Below are positions 44,569 through 54,185 of a stretch of DNA of 64,000 bases, piece by piece. The DNA is taken from assembly GCF_001458775.1 (NCBI RefSeq), contig NZ_CZPZ01000014.1, forward strand, positions 1 to 64,000, in the 5' to 3' direction. Under the pieces are notes generated by a model. The model did not search any database. It saw nothing but the letters and a program-made list of their open reading frames with translations, and was not told where the DNA came from. The number at the start of each line of letters is the position of its first letter. Positions within the stretch are counted from its first letter, which is position 1. A program made the translations under genes and the position numbers. This stretch comes from Candidatus Nitrospira nitrificans (lineage in GTDB: Bacteria > Nitrospirota > Nitrospiria > Nitrospirales > Nitrospiraceae).

Positions 44569-44892
44569 ATGGCCGACCAAATCGAAGAAGAAATTCAAAA
44601 CGAAGTGAAGGCTCATAAGATTTTGATCTACGGCAAGGGAACCAAGACGATGCCGATGTGCGGGTTCACGAGGGAAACCATGCAATTTTTCGATAAGTAT
44701 GGGTACCCGTACGAGCTGATCGACGTCCTGTCGCAACCGGCAAAACGAGAAGCGCTGACGAAGATCACCAATTGGCCGACGCTCCCCAAGGTGTTTATCG
44801 ACGGCACGTTCTATGGAGATACCGACGTCCTCGACCCGATGGCCGCCAAGGGCGAGATCGAACCGCTGCTGAAAAAAGCCTTCGGGAAGTAA
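44569..44892 (+). CDS. grxD: Monothiol glutaredoxin (Grx4 type)
   Basis: A 107-residue monothiol glutaredoxin. ILIYGKGTKTMPMCGFTRET holds the active site, with CGFT where the family usually has CGFS; NWPTLPKVFIDGTFYGDTDV holds the glutathione-binding TLPKVF and the GD motif. Such proteins bind a [2Fe-2S] cluster with glutathione and form heterodimers with BolA. It is translated just after the bolA gene, with AGGAGGAAACC before its ATG. The Ser-to-Thr change at the last position of the site is conservative. Confidence 0.92.
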   Translation: MADQIEEEIQNEVKAHKILIYGKGTKTMPMCGFTRETMQFFDKYGYPYELIDVLSQPAKREALTKITNWPTLPKVFIDGTFYGDTDVLDPMAAKGEIEPLLKKAFGK

Positions 44893-45010
44893 GCAGGGCA
44901 TCCCTGCTAGTCTCTTGCTCCCCGAGCGCGCACACGGGAGCAATAATAATCTACAATTAAGGGCGGTGCTCGCTCGACGGGCGCAGTGAGACCAGCAGGA
45001 ACGCCCTGCT
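44892..45010. repeat. Inverted-repeat-ended intergenic element
   Basis: The ends (44892-44914 and 44988-45010) are imperfect inverted repeats of about 23 bases, AGCAGGGC-TCCTGCT--TCTC with a few mismatches. The left arm also folds on itself (AGCAGGG-AT-CCCTGCT) and could terminate the bolA-grxD transcript. It resembles the other hairpin-ended repeats in layout but not in arm sequence. Confidence 0.55.
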
Positions 45011-45084
45011 CAGGGGGGAGGTGTGCGTATCCGTTCCACCCGAGACTTGGAAGAGGAAAAAGAAGAGATGGTTGGAGAAATCTC

Positions 45085-45915
45085 ATGGGAAAGAGCCCCA
45101 TTCTTCTTACAGCGAGTACGTTGATGGCCGTGCTGGGCTTGGTCGTAAATGCAGGATGTGTTGCGGACCATCAAGGCAATCATATTGTCTGGGAGCACTC
45201 GCGGATTGTCGATCTGACCCATTCATTCGGATCAGATACGATCGTCTGGCCGACGGAACAGCGTTTCAAGCTCGTCGTTCAGCATGCAGAGGATACCGCG
45301 GGTGGGCATTACTATGCGTCCAATCGCATGGAGCTGCCGGAACATGGCGGCACGCATATCGACGCGCCGGTTCACTTTTCAAGAGGGAAGCAGACGCTGG
45401 ACCAGATTCCAATCGACCGTCTGGTCGGAGCCGGCGTCCGAATCGATATCACAGGGCAATGTGGTCGCGATCGAGATTACCGCGTGATGATCGCGGATTT
45501 CGAACGATGGGAAGCAGGGCATGGGCGAATTCCAAACCAGGCCATCGTCCTATTGAATACAGGCTATGCCCGGTTCTGGCCGAATCGGAAGGACTATCTG
45601 GGAACAGAATTGAGAGAGCAAGAAGGGGTGCGGGCGCTGCATTTCCCTGGGCTGCATCCGGAGGCAGCCGCCTGGCTGGTGCGAGAACGGCACGTGAAGG
45701 CTGTGGGGATCGATACGGCGTCGATCGACTACGGCCAATCGACGAAGTTCGAGACGCATGTCGCACTGCTTTCCGAGAACGTGCCGGTGTTCGAGAATCT
45801 TGCCAATCTGAATGACCTACCGGATCGCGGCTTTGACATTATCGCGCTTCCCATGAAAATTACCGGAGGGACCGGTGGGCCACTGCGGATTATTGCGGTA
45901 GTGCCGCGTTCTTAG
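45085..45915 (+). CDS. Cyclase-family protein (kynurenine-formamidase-like), predicted lipoprotein
   Basis: A 276-residue protein with a lipoprotein-like signal (LMAVLGLVVNAGC). The metal motif HGGTHIDAPVHF matches the HxGTHxDxPxHF signature of the cyclase family (PF04199), which includes bacterial KynB. IVLLNTGYARFW and VGIDTASIDYGQSTKFETH are also conserved. The family hydrolyses amide or lactone-type bonds using Mn or Zn. A periplasmic or membrane-tethered location is unusual for KynB, so another substrate is likely. Start ATG 45085 follows TTGGAGAAATCTC. An indoleamine-dioxygenase-like gene lies 4 kb away at 49715-50917. Confidence 0.85.
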   Translation: MGKSPILLTASTLMAVLGLVVNAGCVADHQGNHIVWEHSRIVDLTHSFGSDTIVWPTEQRFKLVVQHAEDTAGGHYYASNRMELPEHGGTHIDAPVHFSRGKQTLDQIPIDRLVGAGVRIDITGQCGRDRDYRVMIADFERWEAGHGRIPNQAIVLLNTGYARFWPNRKDYLGTELREQEGVRALHFPGLHPEAAAWLVRERHVKAVGIDTASIDYGQSTKFETHVALLSENVPVFENLANLNDLPDRGFDIIALPMKITGGTGGPLRIIAVVPRS

Positions 45916-45999
45916 TCATCGAACTTTCTCTGCTGCAGATTGTAGCGGCTTCCTTCTTCGCCCTTTTCGGTTCCAGCGTAGCCATGTATACTTGGATTC

Positions 46000-46182
46000 A
46001 TGAAACCTCGGCAACCGACCATCTCGCAGGACTCACGACGGCGACCGAGCAAGCTGAGTCAGCAGCTCGGTGACGAGAAGATTGAACGGGCTAGACGTCA
46101 GACTCCAGAAGAACGGCTGACGATTGCATTGAACCTCTCCGATATCTGCTACGAATTGAACCGGTGTTCTCCGAAGCCCTAA
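46000..46182 (+). CDS. Small basic protein, possible antitoxin-like partner
   Basis: A 60-residue basic protein (QLGDEKIERARRQTPEERLT, then ALNLSDICYELNR) without a known fold. The phrase TPEERL-IAL-LSD-CYEL recurs, in my experience, in small proteins encoded next to nucleotidyltransferases. It overlaps the following gene by 19 bases, so the two are translated as a pair. Antitoxin or adaptor function is inference. Confidence 0.6.
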   Translation: MKPRQPTISQDSRRRPSKLSQQLGDEKIERARRQTPEERLTIALNLSDICYELNRCSPKP

Positions 46183-46712
46183 GCCAGATTGTTGGACATC
46201 TACACCAAGCGCAGAAGGAGCGCCTGCTTCATTCGTACGCGTTGATCGGTGGATTTGCGGTGTCGGCATGGGGTGTTGCGCGAGCCACACAAGACATTGA
46301 TCTTGCCGTAGCACTCGGGACATCGGATCCTCAGGCGCTGGCTACTCACCTTGGAGCCATGTACGAACCGGGCGGCATAGATGATCCACTACGAGGAGTC
46401 TTCAGGCTCAGTCTGAAATATGAAGGGCAAGAAGTGCCGGTTCAGCTGATCGTTCTGCCGTCAAAATTGGCAGCCATTACGTTTAATGGAGTTGAAACCC
46501 TAAACGTATTTGGTCGTTTGGTGCCGGTCGTAAACTGGCAAGCGCTCGTGCTCTTGAAGCTCTACGCCGGAGGGCCAGTCGATCTACAGGACGCCCGAAG
46601 CATTGTGGCGGTGCGAAAACCCAACGAGATAGATCGGGGGCGCCTCATCGACCAGGCCGATGCATTAGGACTTGCCCAAGAAATGCGAACCCTGCTCGAA
46701 TCCTCCGCTTGA
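46164..46712 (+). CDS. Nucleotidyltransferase-fold protein (AbiEii/MNT-like)
   Basis: A 182-residue protein. ALIGGFAVSAWGVARATQDI followed by DLAVAL has the GG…W…R-T-D-I-D-L pattern of minimal nucleotidyltransferases. The Asp pair would bind metal and the third acidic residue is probably in VPVQLIVLPS or the following strand. The C-terminus (WQALVLLKLYAGGPVDLQDA) matches AbiEii-type or DUF6036-like enzymes. Such proteins are toxins or antitoxins that nucleotidylate tRNA or partner proteins. The GTG start at 46164 overlaps the small upstream gene. A type IV-like toxin-antitoxin pair is likely but not proven. Confidence 0.7.
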   Translation: MFSEALSQIVGHLHQAQKERLLHSYALIGGFAVSAWGVARATQDIDLAVALGTSDPQALATHLGAMYEPGGIDDPLRGVFRLSLKYEGQEVPVQLIVLPSKLAAITFNGVETLNVFGRLVPVVNWQALVLLKLYAGGPVDLQDARSIVAVRKPNEIDRGRLIDQADALGLAQEMRTLLESSA

Positions 46713-46909
46713 GTCAATGCATTCTAAAATCTTGTTGTGAATTTCTGTCGGTCCCCGCATGGCCTCTGCCGGGCGTCGGTTTACTCTTTCGCCAGCGGTC
46801 ACGTTTGGCCTGATTTCCCCACTGATTTCCGACCGCAGGAAATTCAGCCGGTCCCTATTTCTCTGCTCGGAAATATGAAATCCTTGGGATTATTACTGAG
46901 CCGACCACC

Positions 46910-47993
46910 AAATAGTGCGTAGTACATCACGCGGCATAGCGAACATGTTGTTCGCGAAACAGGTTCATGATGATCTGCGGTTGTTTCTGACGTCGATACA
47001 AATGGCTGCGCACGGTGGCCATGAGGTCGGTTCGCGTGGTGGGCCGGCTTTTGCCGAGCCCGTTTGTCTTGACGTCCTGGTTCAGCAACTCATCGGGATT
47101 TAGTTCCGGACAGTAGCCCGGCATCCGAATGAGCCGCAGTCGCGAGACGTGTCTGGCGGCAAAGCGCGTGGCGGCTCCGGATCTATGCACCGGATGCCCG
47201 TCCACAATCAGATAGATCCTGCCGTCCATCTGCTTGAGCAGCCGCTTCATGAATTCCGCAAAGACGGGAGCCTTGAATGTACCCTGAAACACCATAAAGG
47301 CGAGCGCACCCTTGTTCGTGATGGCCGAGATCATGTTGCACCCGAAGCGCTGCCCTGTGGCTCGTATGACGGGAGTGTGTCCCACCGGCGCATAGCTTGT
47401 CCCGGTCACGTGGTCACTGCGCAGCCCCATTTCGTCGCCCCAATAAATGGCGGCGTGCTCCCGCTTGGCCTGTCGGGCAATCATCGGGTATTCCTGTTTC
47501 AGCCACCGCGCGATGGCCACCTCGTTCCTCTCATAGGCGCGTCGCACCGGCTTCTGCGGGCTCACCCCCCACGCCCGGAGGTAGCGCCCCACGGTGACCA
47601 GCGAGACCCCGATCCCATATTCCCGCGCAATCAGACTCGCCACCGCAGCCCGCGTCCAGAGATAGAACGGCAGCTTCAGCTGATCGGGCAGCTTGCCCAC
47701 GATCAGACGACGGATGTGCTGCGCCTGCGTAACGGACAACCGGCCGCCCTGGCCACGCCGACGCCCCCGGGGCTTCGGTTTCAAGGCGCGCAACCCTCCA
47801 ACCTTGTCGATCGCCACCCACTTATTCACCGCACGCAGGCTAACGCTGTAAAGCTTGGCCGCCTCAGTCTGCGTACACCCGCGGCGCACCGCTCTCACGG
47901 CGAGTCGCCGGAGGTGCGCTTGCGCCGCTGGAACCAAGGTCCTGGCATCGTCCTGTCTATGCATAGTGCAGGATACTATACTACGCACTATTT
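46910..47993 (-). mobile_element. IS630-family insertion sequence
   Basis: Terminal inverted repeats AAATAGTGCGTAGTA at 46910-46924 and its exact complement at 47979-47993 bracket a single transposase gene. IS630 elements normally duplicate TA at the target; a clean TA duplication is not visible at these boundaries, so the exact ends may differ by a base or two. No flanking gene is obviously interrupted: the upstream nucleotidyltransferase gene ends 197 bases before it. Confidence 0.85.
46927..47964 (-). CDS. IS630-family transposase
   Basis: A 345-residue transposase with an N-terminal helix-turn-helix (CTQTEAAKLYSVSLRAVNKW), a second winged helix (LIAREYGIGVSLVTVGRYLR) and a DDE nuclease core. 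The acidic residues are in IYWGDEMGLRSD, YLIVDGHPVHRS and GYCPELNPDELLNQD, the usual IS630 triad. The start at 47964 lies just inside the right inverted repeat. The frame is intact, so the element is potentially active. Confidence 0.92.
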   Translation of the reverse strand: MHRQDDARTLVPAAQAHLRRLAVRAVRRGCTQTEAAKLYSVSLRAVNKWVAIDKVGGLRALKPKPRGRRRGQGGRLSVTQAQHIRRLIVGKLPDQLKLPFYLWTRAAVASLIAREYGIGVSLVTVGRYLRAWGVSPQKPVRRAYERNEVAIARWLKQEYPMIARQAKREHAAIYWGDEMGLRSDHVTGTSYAPVGHTPVIRATGQRFGCNMISAITNKGALAFMVFQGTFKAPVFAEFMKRLLKQMDGRIYLIVDGHPVHRSGAATRFAARHVSRLRLIRMPGYCPELNPDELLNQDVKTNGLGKSRPTTRTDLMATVRSHLYRRQKQPQIIMNLFREQHVRYAA

Positions 47994-48096
47994 AGTGAAC
48001 TAATCAGTATCGTTGGCCATCTACAATGAGATCTATGTGTAGATACGCTCGAATCATGAATTATCGATAATTCAAATCCATCAGGAGTCCTATTAT

Positions 48097-49344
48097 ATGT
48101 GCAAGGTCACTACGATTGCTCTTACCGTTAGTCTACTTTTAGGACTCTCTTGGAGTGCTTCAATTGCCGGTCCGGAATCCCAGCCAACTTCTCGCTCATT
48201 TGTTGCTGAATACCCCGATGTTGTAAATCAACGTCACGCTGCCTATCGCAGAGCGTTCATGGAGGAGCGGTATGTTGAGCTATTCGCTGAGGGTCTCAGT
48301 CAGTCCATAAAGCTTCCTTCCCCTCTATACATTAGACTCGAGGAGTGTCAGCAGCCTAATGCGTACTATGCTCCTGGTCCACCAAAGATTGTCATGTGCT
48401 ATGAGTTGTTTGATAGTTTCGAGCGGGCGTTTGCTGATGTGCCGGGAGGTGAGCGGGGCCGTGTGGTGATGGGTTCCTGGCTGTTTGTATTTTTCCATGA
48501 GCTAGGCCATGCACTAGTTGATCAACTACACATCCCTATCACGGGGAGGGAAGAAGATGCAGTCGATCGGTTTTCAACGGTCTTACTGACCAAGGTAGGG
48601 GAAGATGGAACTGATGCAGCCCTCAGTGGTGCGTATTACTTTTGGTTGAGTTCTGCCAAGAATAAGGATCCATTTTCATATTGGTTAAACTCTGTTGCTG
48701 GTACGCCAGCACACAATTTCGCTGATGAAAATGCACTCAACGAGCAACGGTTTTACAACATTTTATGTTGGGTCTATGGGCAGCATCCCGATCGTTATGC
48801 CTGGGTCGTCAAAAATGGGACTTTACCTATGGCGCGTGCACAACGTTGTAGTCACGAGTCCCTACGAATGATGAAGAACTGGGAGATCTTAATCTCGCAG
48901 GCCTCGGTGCAACAAACAGCGGCCACATCAGCTCCGCAAAGCTCAATTCCACTGTTAAGCGATTACCCCAAAGGCCGCATTGTTGGGCGAGTGGTATATC
49001 CAGAAGTACCTTCTAGCGGGGCTGAGTTTTCGGAAATATTCGTAATGCTATATCCGGCTACCAAAGAGCTAACTACTTGGTTCTCCAACCCAGTAGCTGT
49101 CAAAAAACAGGGCTGCTTAGTTCCAAGAGACTATCTGCCCGATGGTTTCCCACGATTTGGAGACAGCGATACTGATGGAAGTTTTACCATTAATGATGTT
49201 TTGGTTGGCACATATCATCTGTGTGCAGTTTATACGTGGAACACGAAGAGACAGAATAGAGATTCCAAACGTGAAGCGATCGCTGTGGTTCCAAACATAA
49301 AGGTTCAAGCGGGAACAGATGCGAAACTCACAGTCAGGGAGTAA
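48097..49344 (+). CDS. DUF4344 metallopeptidase-like secreted protein with C-terminal beta domain
   Basis: A 415-residue protein with a signal peptide (TIALTVSLLLGLSWSASIAG). Residues 40-270 match DUF4344: IVMCYELFDSFERAF, FFHELGHALVDQLHIP with the HExxH zinc site, and ITGREEDAVDRFST. After a short linker the last 130 residues form a carboxypeptidase-regulatory-like beta domain (GSFTINDVLVGTYHLCAVYT). AT content is higher than in the neighbouring genes, which, next to an insertion sequence, hints at recent transfer. Substrate unknown. Start ATG 48097 follows ATCAGGAGTCC. Confidence 0.8.
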   Translation: MCKVTTIALTVSLLLGLSWSASIAGPESQPTSRSFVAEYPDVVNQRHAAYRRAFMEERYVELFAEGLSQSIKLPSPLYIRLEECQQPNAYYAPGPPKIVMCYELFDSFERAFADVPGGERGRVVMGSWLFVFFHELGHALVDQLHIPITGREEDAVDRFSTVLLTKVGEDGTDAALSGAYYFWLSSAKNKDPFSYWLNSVAGTPAHNFADENALNEQRFYNILCWVYGQHPDRYAWVVKNGTLPMARAQRCSHESLRMMKNWEILISQASVQQTAATSAPQSSIPLLSDYPKGRIVGRVVYPEVPSSGAEFSEIFVMLYPATKELTTWFSNPVAVKKQGCLVPRDYLPDGFPRFGDSDTDGSFTINDVLVGTYHLCAVYTWNTKRQNRDSKREAIAVVPNIKVQAGTDAKLTVRE

Positions 49345-49492
49345 CAGGCGCCCGATCAATCCTGTTCGGTGTTCAAGCCAGACCTTGCAGATAAATGCAT
49401 CCGTCTAATGATCTGGCAAGATATGTATGGGATTGCTTTACGTATAGGCGTATCCAAAGCAAGCCTTGTTTCCCATGTTGAGGAGAGGTGTC

Positions 49493-49708
49493 ATGGCACA
49501 TAGAGTCAATTCTTCAATTCCCCAACGTGAGATTGGTCGCGCCGATATTGAGTTTTGTGTTCGAAAAGATAGTCGTGTTATTGGCAAACTTTTGGTATCG
49601 AAAGGTGCTGTAGTTTGGCGTAAGAAATGGAAGTCCACGCGTGGTAAGAAACTTGGATGGGACCTTTTTGATCAAATAATGCAAAAATACGGTCGAAGCG
49701 AGCGTTAA
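49493..49708 (+). CDS. Small conserved protein of unknown function
   Basis: A 71-residue basic protein: GRADIEFCVRKDSRVIGKLL, then VSKGAVVWRKKWKSTRGKK and LGWDLFDQIM. Similar small proteins with DIEF-V--D---LG-L-VSKG--VW are widespread in proteobacteria; no function is established. ATG 49493 follows GAGGAGAGGTGTC. The gene is AT-rich like its upstream neighbour. Confidence 0.65.
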   Translation: MAHRVNSSIPQREIGRADIEFCVRKDSRVIGKLLVSKGAVVWRKKWKSTRGKKLGWDLFDQIMQKYGRSER

Positions 49709-49714
49709 TAGAAA

Positions 49715-50917
49715 TTAGGTCTCGATGGCCTGTTTCGTTTCGTCAAGATGCTTTTGCAGGTAGGTCATGAAGGGGGTGCCGCCGGTGCCTACGGCCGTGG
49801 GGTTGGTCGTGCTGGTTTGATGCTGGCGATGGATGTAGCTGTCTGCATAGCCGATGTGGATTTCTCTGAACTGCGCCAACAGGTTGACGCAAGCACAGTA
49901 GGCTGACCACAGTTCAGGATGGTTCTGTCTGTGATCATGGACATAGCCGGAAAGGAGTGCCCGCCCCTGGCCATCAGTCTGGCTCTCTAGCGCATGAAGA
50001 AAGGCGCGATGCCGAGGCGGCATGTACTCCCGCATTTCTTGCAGGTAGACCGTCAAGAGATCGGGCGCGTGATGGATGCCCAGTCCGGCATCGAGACAGG
50101 GCACGATCGAACTCTGCGCGCCGGTCTCACCACGAAACAGTTGTGGCTGTCGACCGTAAGCTTCGACGTTATCGTAGATGAGGCCGTCGGGCAGCGACGG
50201 GTTGTTCTTCCAGCCGTGAATGTAGGGCCTCACGCGAATGTAATACACATAGGGATCGCAGCGTTCTTTCATGCGGAGCAATGTGTCTCGCATGGCGGTT
50301 TGCGCGGACGCCAGAGCTTGTAGGCCCAACAGCACTTCTTCATCCTTTCCCCTTGCAGCCGCATTGATCGCCCGCGCCAGGCCCTCCAAGCCAGGCCCCG
50401 CCTGCCGCTCGATTTGAATGTGGACAACGACGAACCATTCTTCGTCCAGTCCACCGAGAAAATTCTGCAGCAGCACGATGTTGTCGAGTTGGATCGGCTT
50501 CGACCTATCCAGCCGGCGCCAGTTGTCCAGCGCGTAGGAGGCATAGGAAAGAATCGGCGGACGGCCGAGCCTTTGGGCCATGTCATGCCATGGCCGGGCG
50601 AGCTGGGAGGGGAGCATGATGGCCGGTTGTCCCGGCGTTTCCCACACATAGGCATGACCGGCGAAGGACAGGATCCTCATCGCGGCTCGGTATTCGATAT
50701 CATGCCAACCGGGTGGAATAGAAGGAAGCAACGACGGTTGTTCGTCGATAAACTGCCGAATCCGCCTCGCACTCAATAGCTTCGGCATCTCGCCGCCGAG
50801 ATGGTTTAGCGTGGAAGCGTCAGGCAGCATTTCACAAGGATCGGAGGGGAGGAAACCCCGTTCAGGGGAAATCTCAAAATCTGTAAGCGACAGCGGTTGG
50901 GACGCGCGGGAGTTCAC
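49715..50917 (-). CDS. Indoleamine 2,3-dioxygenase-like haem protein
   Basis: A 400-residue protein with the length and motifs of indoleamine 2,3-dioxygenase, a haem enzyme that opens the indole ring of tryptophan. Features are FEISPERGFLP near the N-terminus, VRPYIHGWKNNPSLPDGLIY, LFRGETGAQSSIVPCLDAGL and EMREYMPPRHRAFLHAL. The proximal haem His is expected in FREIHIGYADSYIHRQ, and STTNPTAVGTGGTPFMTYL follows. GTG start at 50917 follows GAGGAGGCCTCT. Together with the cyclase-family gene at 45085 it could suggest tryptophan breakdown, but the two are not in one operon. Confidence 0.85.
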   Translation of the reverse strand: MNSRASQPLSLTDFEISPERGFLPSDPCEMLPDASTLNHLGGEMPKLLSARRIRQFIDEQPSLLPSIPPGWHDIEYRAAMRILSFAGHAYVWETPGQPAIMLPSQLARPWHDMAQRLGRPPILSYASYALDNWRRLDRSKPIQLDNIVLLQNFLGGLDEEWFVVVHIQIERQAGPGLEGLARAINAAARGKDEEVLLGLQALASAQTAMRDTLLRMKERCDPYVYYIRVRPYIHGWKNNPSLPDGLIYDNVEAYGRQPQLFRGETGAQSSIVPCLDAGLGIHHAPDLLTVYLQEMREYMPPRHRAFLHALESQTDGQGRALLSGYVHDHRQNHPELWSAYCACVNLLAQFREIHIGYADSYIHRQHQTSTTNPTAVGTGGTPFMTYLQKHLDETKQAIET

Positions 50918-51023
50918 AGAGGCCTCCTCGGCCTCACTCTACCACTCCTGCAAGAGATTGCAATCGGTCTCAAAACAAAACCGCAAAGAGCTTCGGTAGG
51001 TAGGAGGCCAAAGGTGGACACCA

Positions 51024-51064
51024 GAAACAGAAAGGCCACCTCTTCGAGGTGGCCTTTCTGTTTC
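51024..51064. terminator. Strong hairpin terminator, 19-bp stem
   Basis: GAAACAGAAAGGCCACCTC (51024-51042) pairs perfectly with 51046-51064 around a TTC loop. On the plus strand the right arm runs into TTCTCTTT. It lies between the ends of ahcY transcripts and the start region of the dioxygenase gene and may insulate them. Confidence 0.7.
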
Positions 51065-51167
51065 TTCTCTTTGAGCAGGTGTGGCGCGGGTGCTCTCACC
51101 GCGCGCTATTCACACTCACCCGAGCGCGCCGAGACTCGCTCTTAACCTTGGCGAGTGTCGCCTGAAT

Positions 51168-51336
51168 CAGGATGCTCAAAATGGCATCAGTTCTCACCCG
51201 CCCACCCCGGTGCGCCGAGGCGCACCGTTCCACAGGCTAGGCCGCAGGGAGCTCGGCGACCGAAGCATACCCTCGCGGTACGTTGCAGGGAGACGAGCGA
51301 CCGAGAACAACGCCGAGAGACATTTTCAGCATCCTG
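51168..51336. repeat. Hairpin-ended intergenic repeat (CAGGATG family), copy 2
   Basis: Arms CAGGATGCTCAAAATG (51168-51183) and CATTTTCAGCATCCTG (51321-51336) pair with one mismatch, at the same place as in copy 1 at 4381-4506. It abuts the ahcY stop codon, just as copy 1 abuts the stop of the transporter gene. Confidence 0.75.
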
Positions 51337-52632
<1,296 letters not shown>

Positions 52633-52663
52633 TCAACGGTTAATGGTTATCATGCGTCATCAT

Positions 52664-52700
52664 GCAAAGGGGGACGGGTGGAGAACCCGTCCCCCTTTGC
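52664..52700 (-). terminator. Hairpin between metK and ahcY
   Basis: GCAAAGGGGGACGGGT (52664-52679) pairs perfectly with 52685-52700 around five bases. It begins 22 bases after the metK stop and would reduce read-through into ahcY. Confidence 0.7.
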
Positions 52701-52722
52701 CGACATGCTACGCTTCGGACGC

Positions 52723-53871
52723 TTAGAGCCCGGCGTCCTTGCGCAAGGCCTTTGTCTTATCGGTTTTCTCCCACGTAAACTCAGGCTCCGTGCGACCGAA
52801 ATGGCCGTATGCCGCGGTTTTTCGGAAAATCGGGCGCCGGAGTTTCAGATGATCGATGATGCCTTGGGGAGTCATGGGGAAATGTTTGCGCACGAGCTTA
52901 TCGAGAATATCGACCGACACCTTTTCAGTGCCCTTGGTGTCGACGAGGACAGATACCGGATCGGCAACGCCGATCGCGTAGGCCAGCTGCACTTCGCACT
53001 TGTCGGCCAAGCCGGCGGCGACGAGATTCTTGGCGATATAGCGGGCCATATATGAGGCGGATCGGTCCACCTTTGTGGGATCCTTGCCTGAAAACGCGCC
53101 GCCGCCATGACTGCCGTGTCCGCCGTAGGTATCGACGATGATTTTCCGGCCTGTGAGGCCGGTGTCGCCCATCGGACCGCCGACGACGAAACGGCCGGTG
53201 GGGTTGATGTGATGTTTCACGCCGGTTGGAACGTAGAGACCTTTCGGCATCACGGGTTTAATGACTTTTTCCATGATGTCGCGCTCGATCTGTTTGCTGG
53301 TGACCTCGGGGCTGTGTTGCGTGGAGACGACGATCGTATCGATCCGAACGGGCTTGCCGTTTTTATACTCGACCGTCACTTGGGATTTGCCGTCGGGCCG
53401 CACCCACTTGAGAAGGTTCTTTTTGCGCACCTCTGCCAGCCGCTTGGTCAGCCGGTGAGCCAGGACGATGGGCATGGGCATAAGCTCAGCCGTTTCATTG
53501 GTGGCGTAGCCGAACATCAAGCCCTGGTCGCCGGCCCCTCCGGAGTCGACCCCCATCGCGATATCGCCGGATTGCTGATGAATGGCGGTGAGAACCGAGC
53601 AGGTATGATAGTCGAACCCCCACGACGCATCGCAATAGCCGACATCCTTGATGACGTCACGGATAATATCCGGGATTTCAACGTACGCCTTGGTCGAGAT
53701 CTCGCCGGCTACGAGGGCGATGCCGGTAGTCAGGATGGTTTCGCAAGCGACGCGGGAATATTTATCTTGCGCGATGATGGCGTCCAAGATGCCGTCGGAA
53801 ATCTGATCGGCGATCTTATCCGGGTGTCCTTCAGTGACCGATTCTGAAGTAAACAGGAAATTGTCTCGCAT
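52723..53871 (-). CDS. metK: S-adenosylmethionine synthetase
   Basis: Methionine adenosyltransferase, making SAM from methionine and ATP. The 382-residue protein has [20 protein letters not shown] at the N-terminus, [16 protein letters not shown] (the methionine/ATP loop) and the P-loop-like [20 protein letters not shown]. Ends with [12 protein letters not shown] 53871 follows GAGGGGCAC. Located upstream of ahcY on the same strand, so the SAM-producing and SAH-removing steps are side by side. I found no SAM riboswitch by eye in the upstream region. Confidence 0.97.
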   Translation of the reverse strand: MRDNFLFTSESVTEGHPDKIADQISDGILDAIIAQDKYSRVACETILTTGIALVAGEISTKAYVEIPDIIRDVIKDVGYCDASWGFDYHTCSVLTAIHQQSGDIAMGVDSGGAGDQGLMFGYATNETAELMPMPIVLAHRLTKRLAEVRKKNLLKWVRPDGKSQVTVEYKNGKPVRIDTIVVSTQHSPEVTSKQIERDIMEKVIKPVMPKGLYVPTGVKHHINPTGRFVVGGPMGDTGLTGRKIIVDTYGGHGSHGGGAFSGKDPTKVDRSASYMARYIAKNLVAAGLADKCEVQLAYAIGVADPVSVLVDTKGTEKVSVDILDKLVRKHFPMTPQGIIDHLKLRRPIFRKTAAYGHFGRTEPEFTWEKTDKTKALRKDAGL

Positions 53872-54185
53872 GTGCCCCTCGTGGGTTCAGGTTTATGGAA
53901 AGCCAGCGCCGCTGTGTTTGCTGATTGTGACTGTGACGAGTGGTACCGAGCGTCAGACCACGCGCAAATCTCGGCAATTCTAGAGAGATCGGTCGGCTTT
54001 GTCCATCATTTCGATCGTAGGGGGAAAAATTTGTCACGCGCCGCTTGCTTGACTCGGGTTTTTGCGGACTTGTAACATACCGTCGTGACAAGACGATCGG
54101 CTGACCGCTGAGTGACGGGCGCGTGATCCTAGCGGCTATGGCTACCGTGACGGAAGAGTAAGCGTGTGTTTGTTCGCGTATTAAC
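53872..54185. other. Divergent promoter region between metK and the TlpA-like gene
   Basis: 314 bases without a gene. It must contain promoters for both directions; no known riboswitch or operator was recognised by eye. Confidence 0.45.

Larger units (their letters stand above)
50918..51336. other. Intergenic region with terminator and hairpin repeat
   Basis: No gene is supported here. The region holds a 19-bp-stem terminator (51024-51064) and a copy of the CAGGATG repeat (51168-51336). Confidence 0.6.

Noticed and set aside
46737-46922. Plus-strand open frame of 61 codons left of the IS630 element
   Set aside because: Runs into the inverted repeat of the element, has a biased composition and no ribosome site.
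53872-54185. Possible SAM or SAH riboswitch upstream of metK
   Set aside because: I compared by eye with the cores of known SAM and SAH riboswitches and saw no convincing match. A covariance-model search would be decisive.
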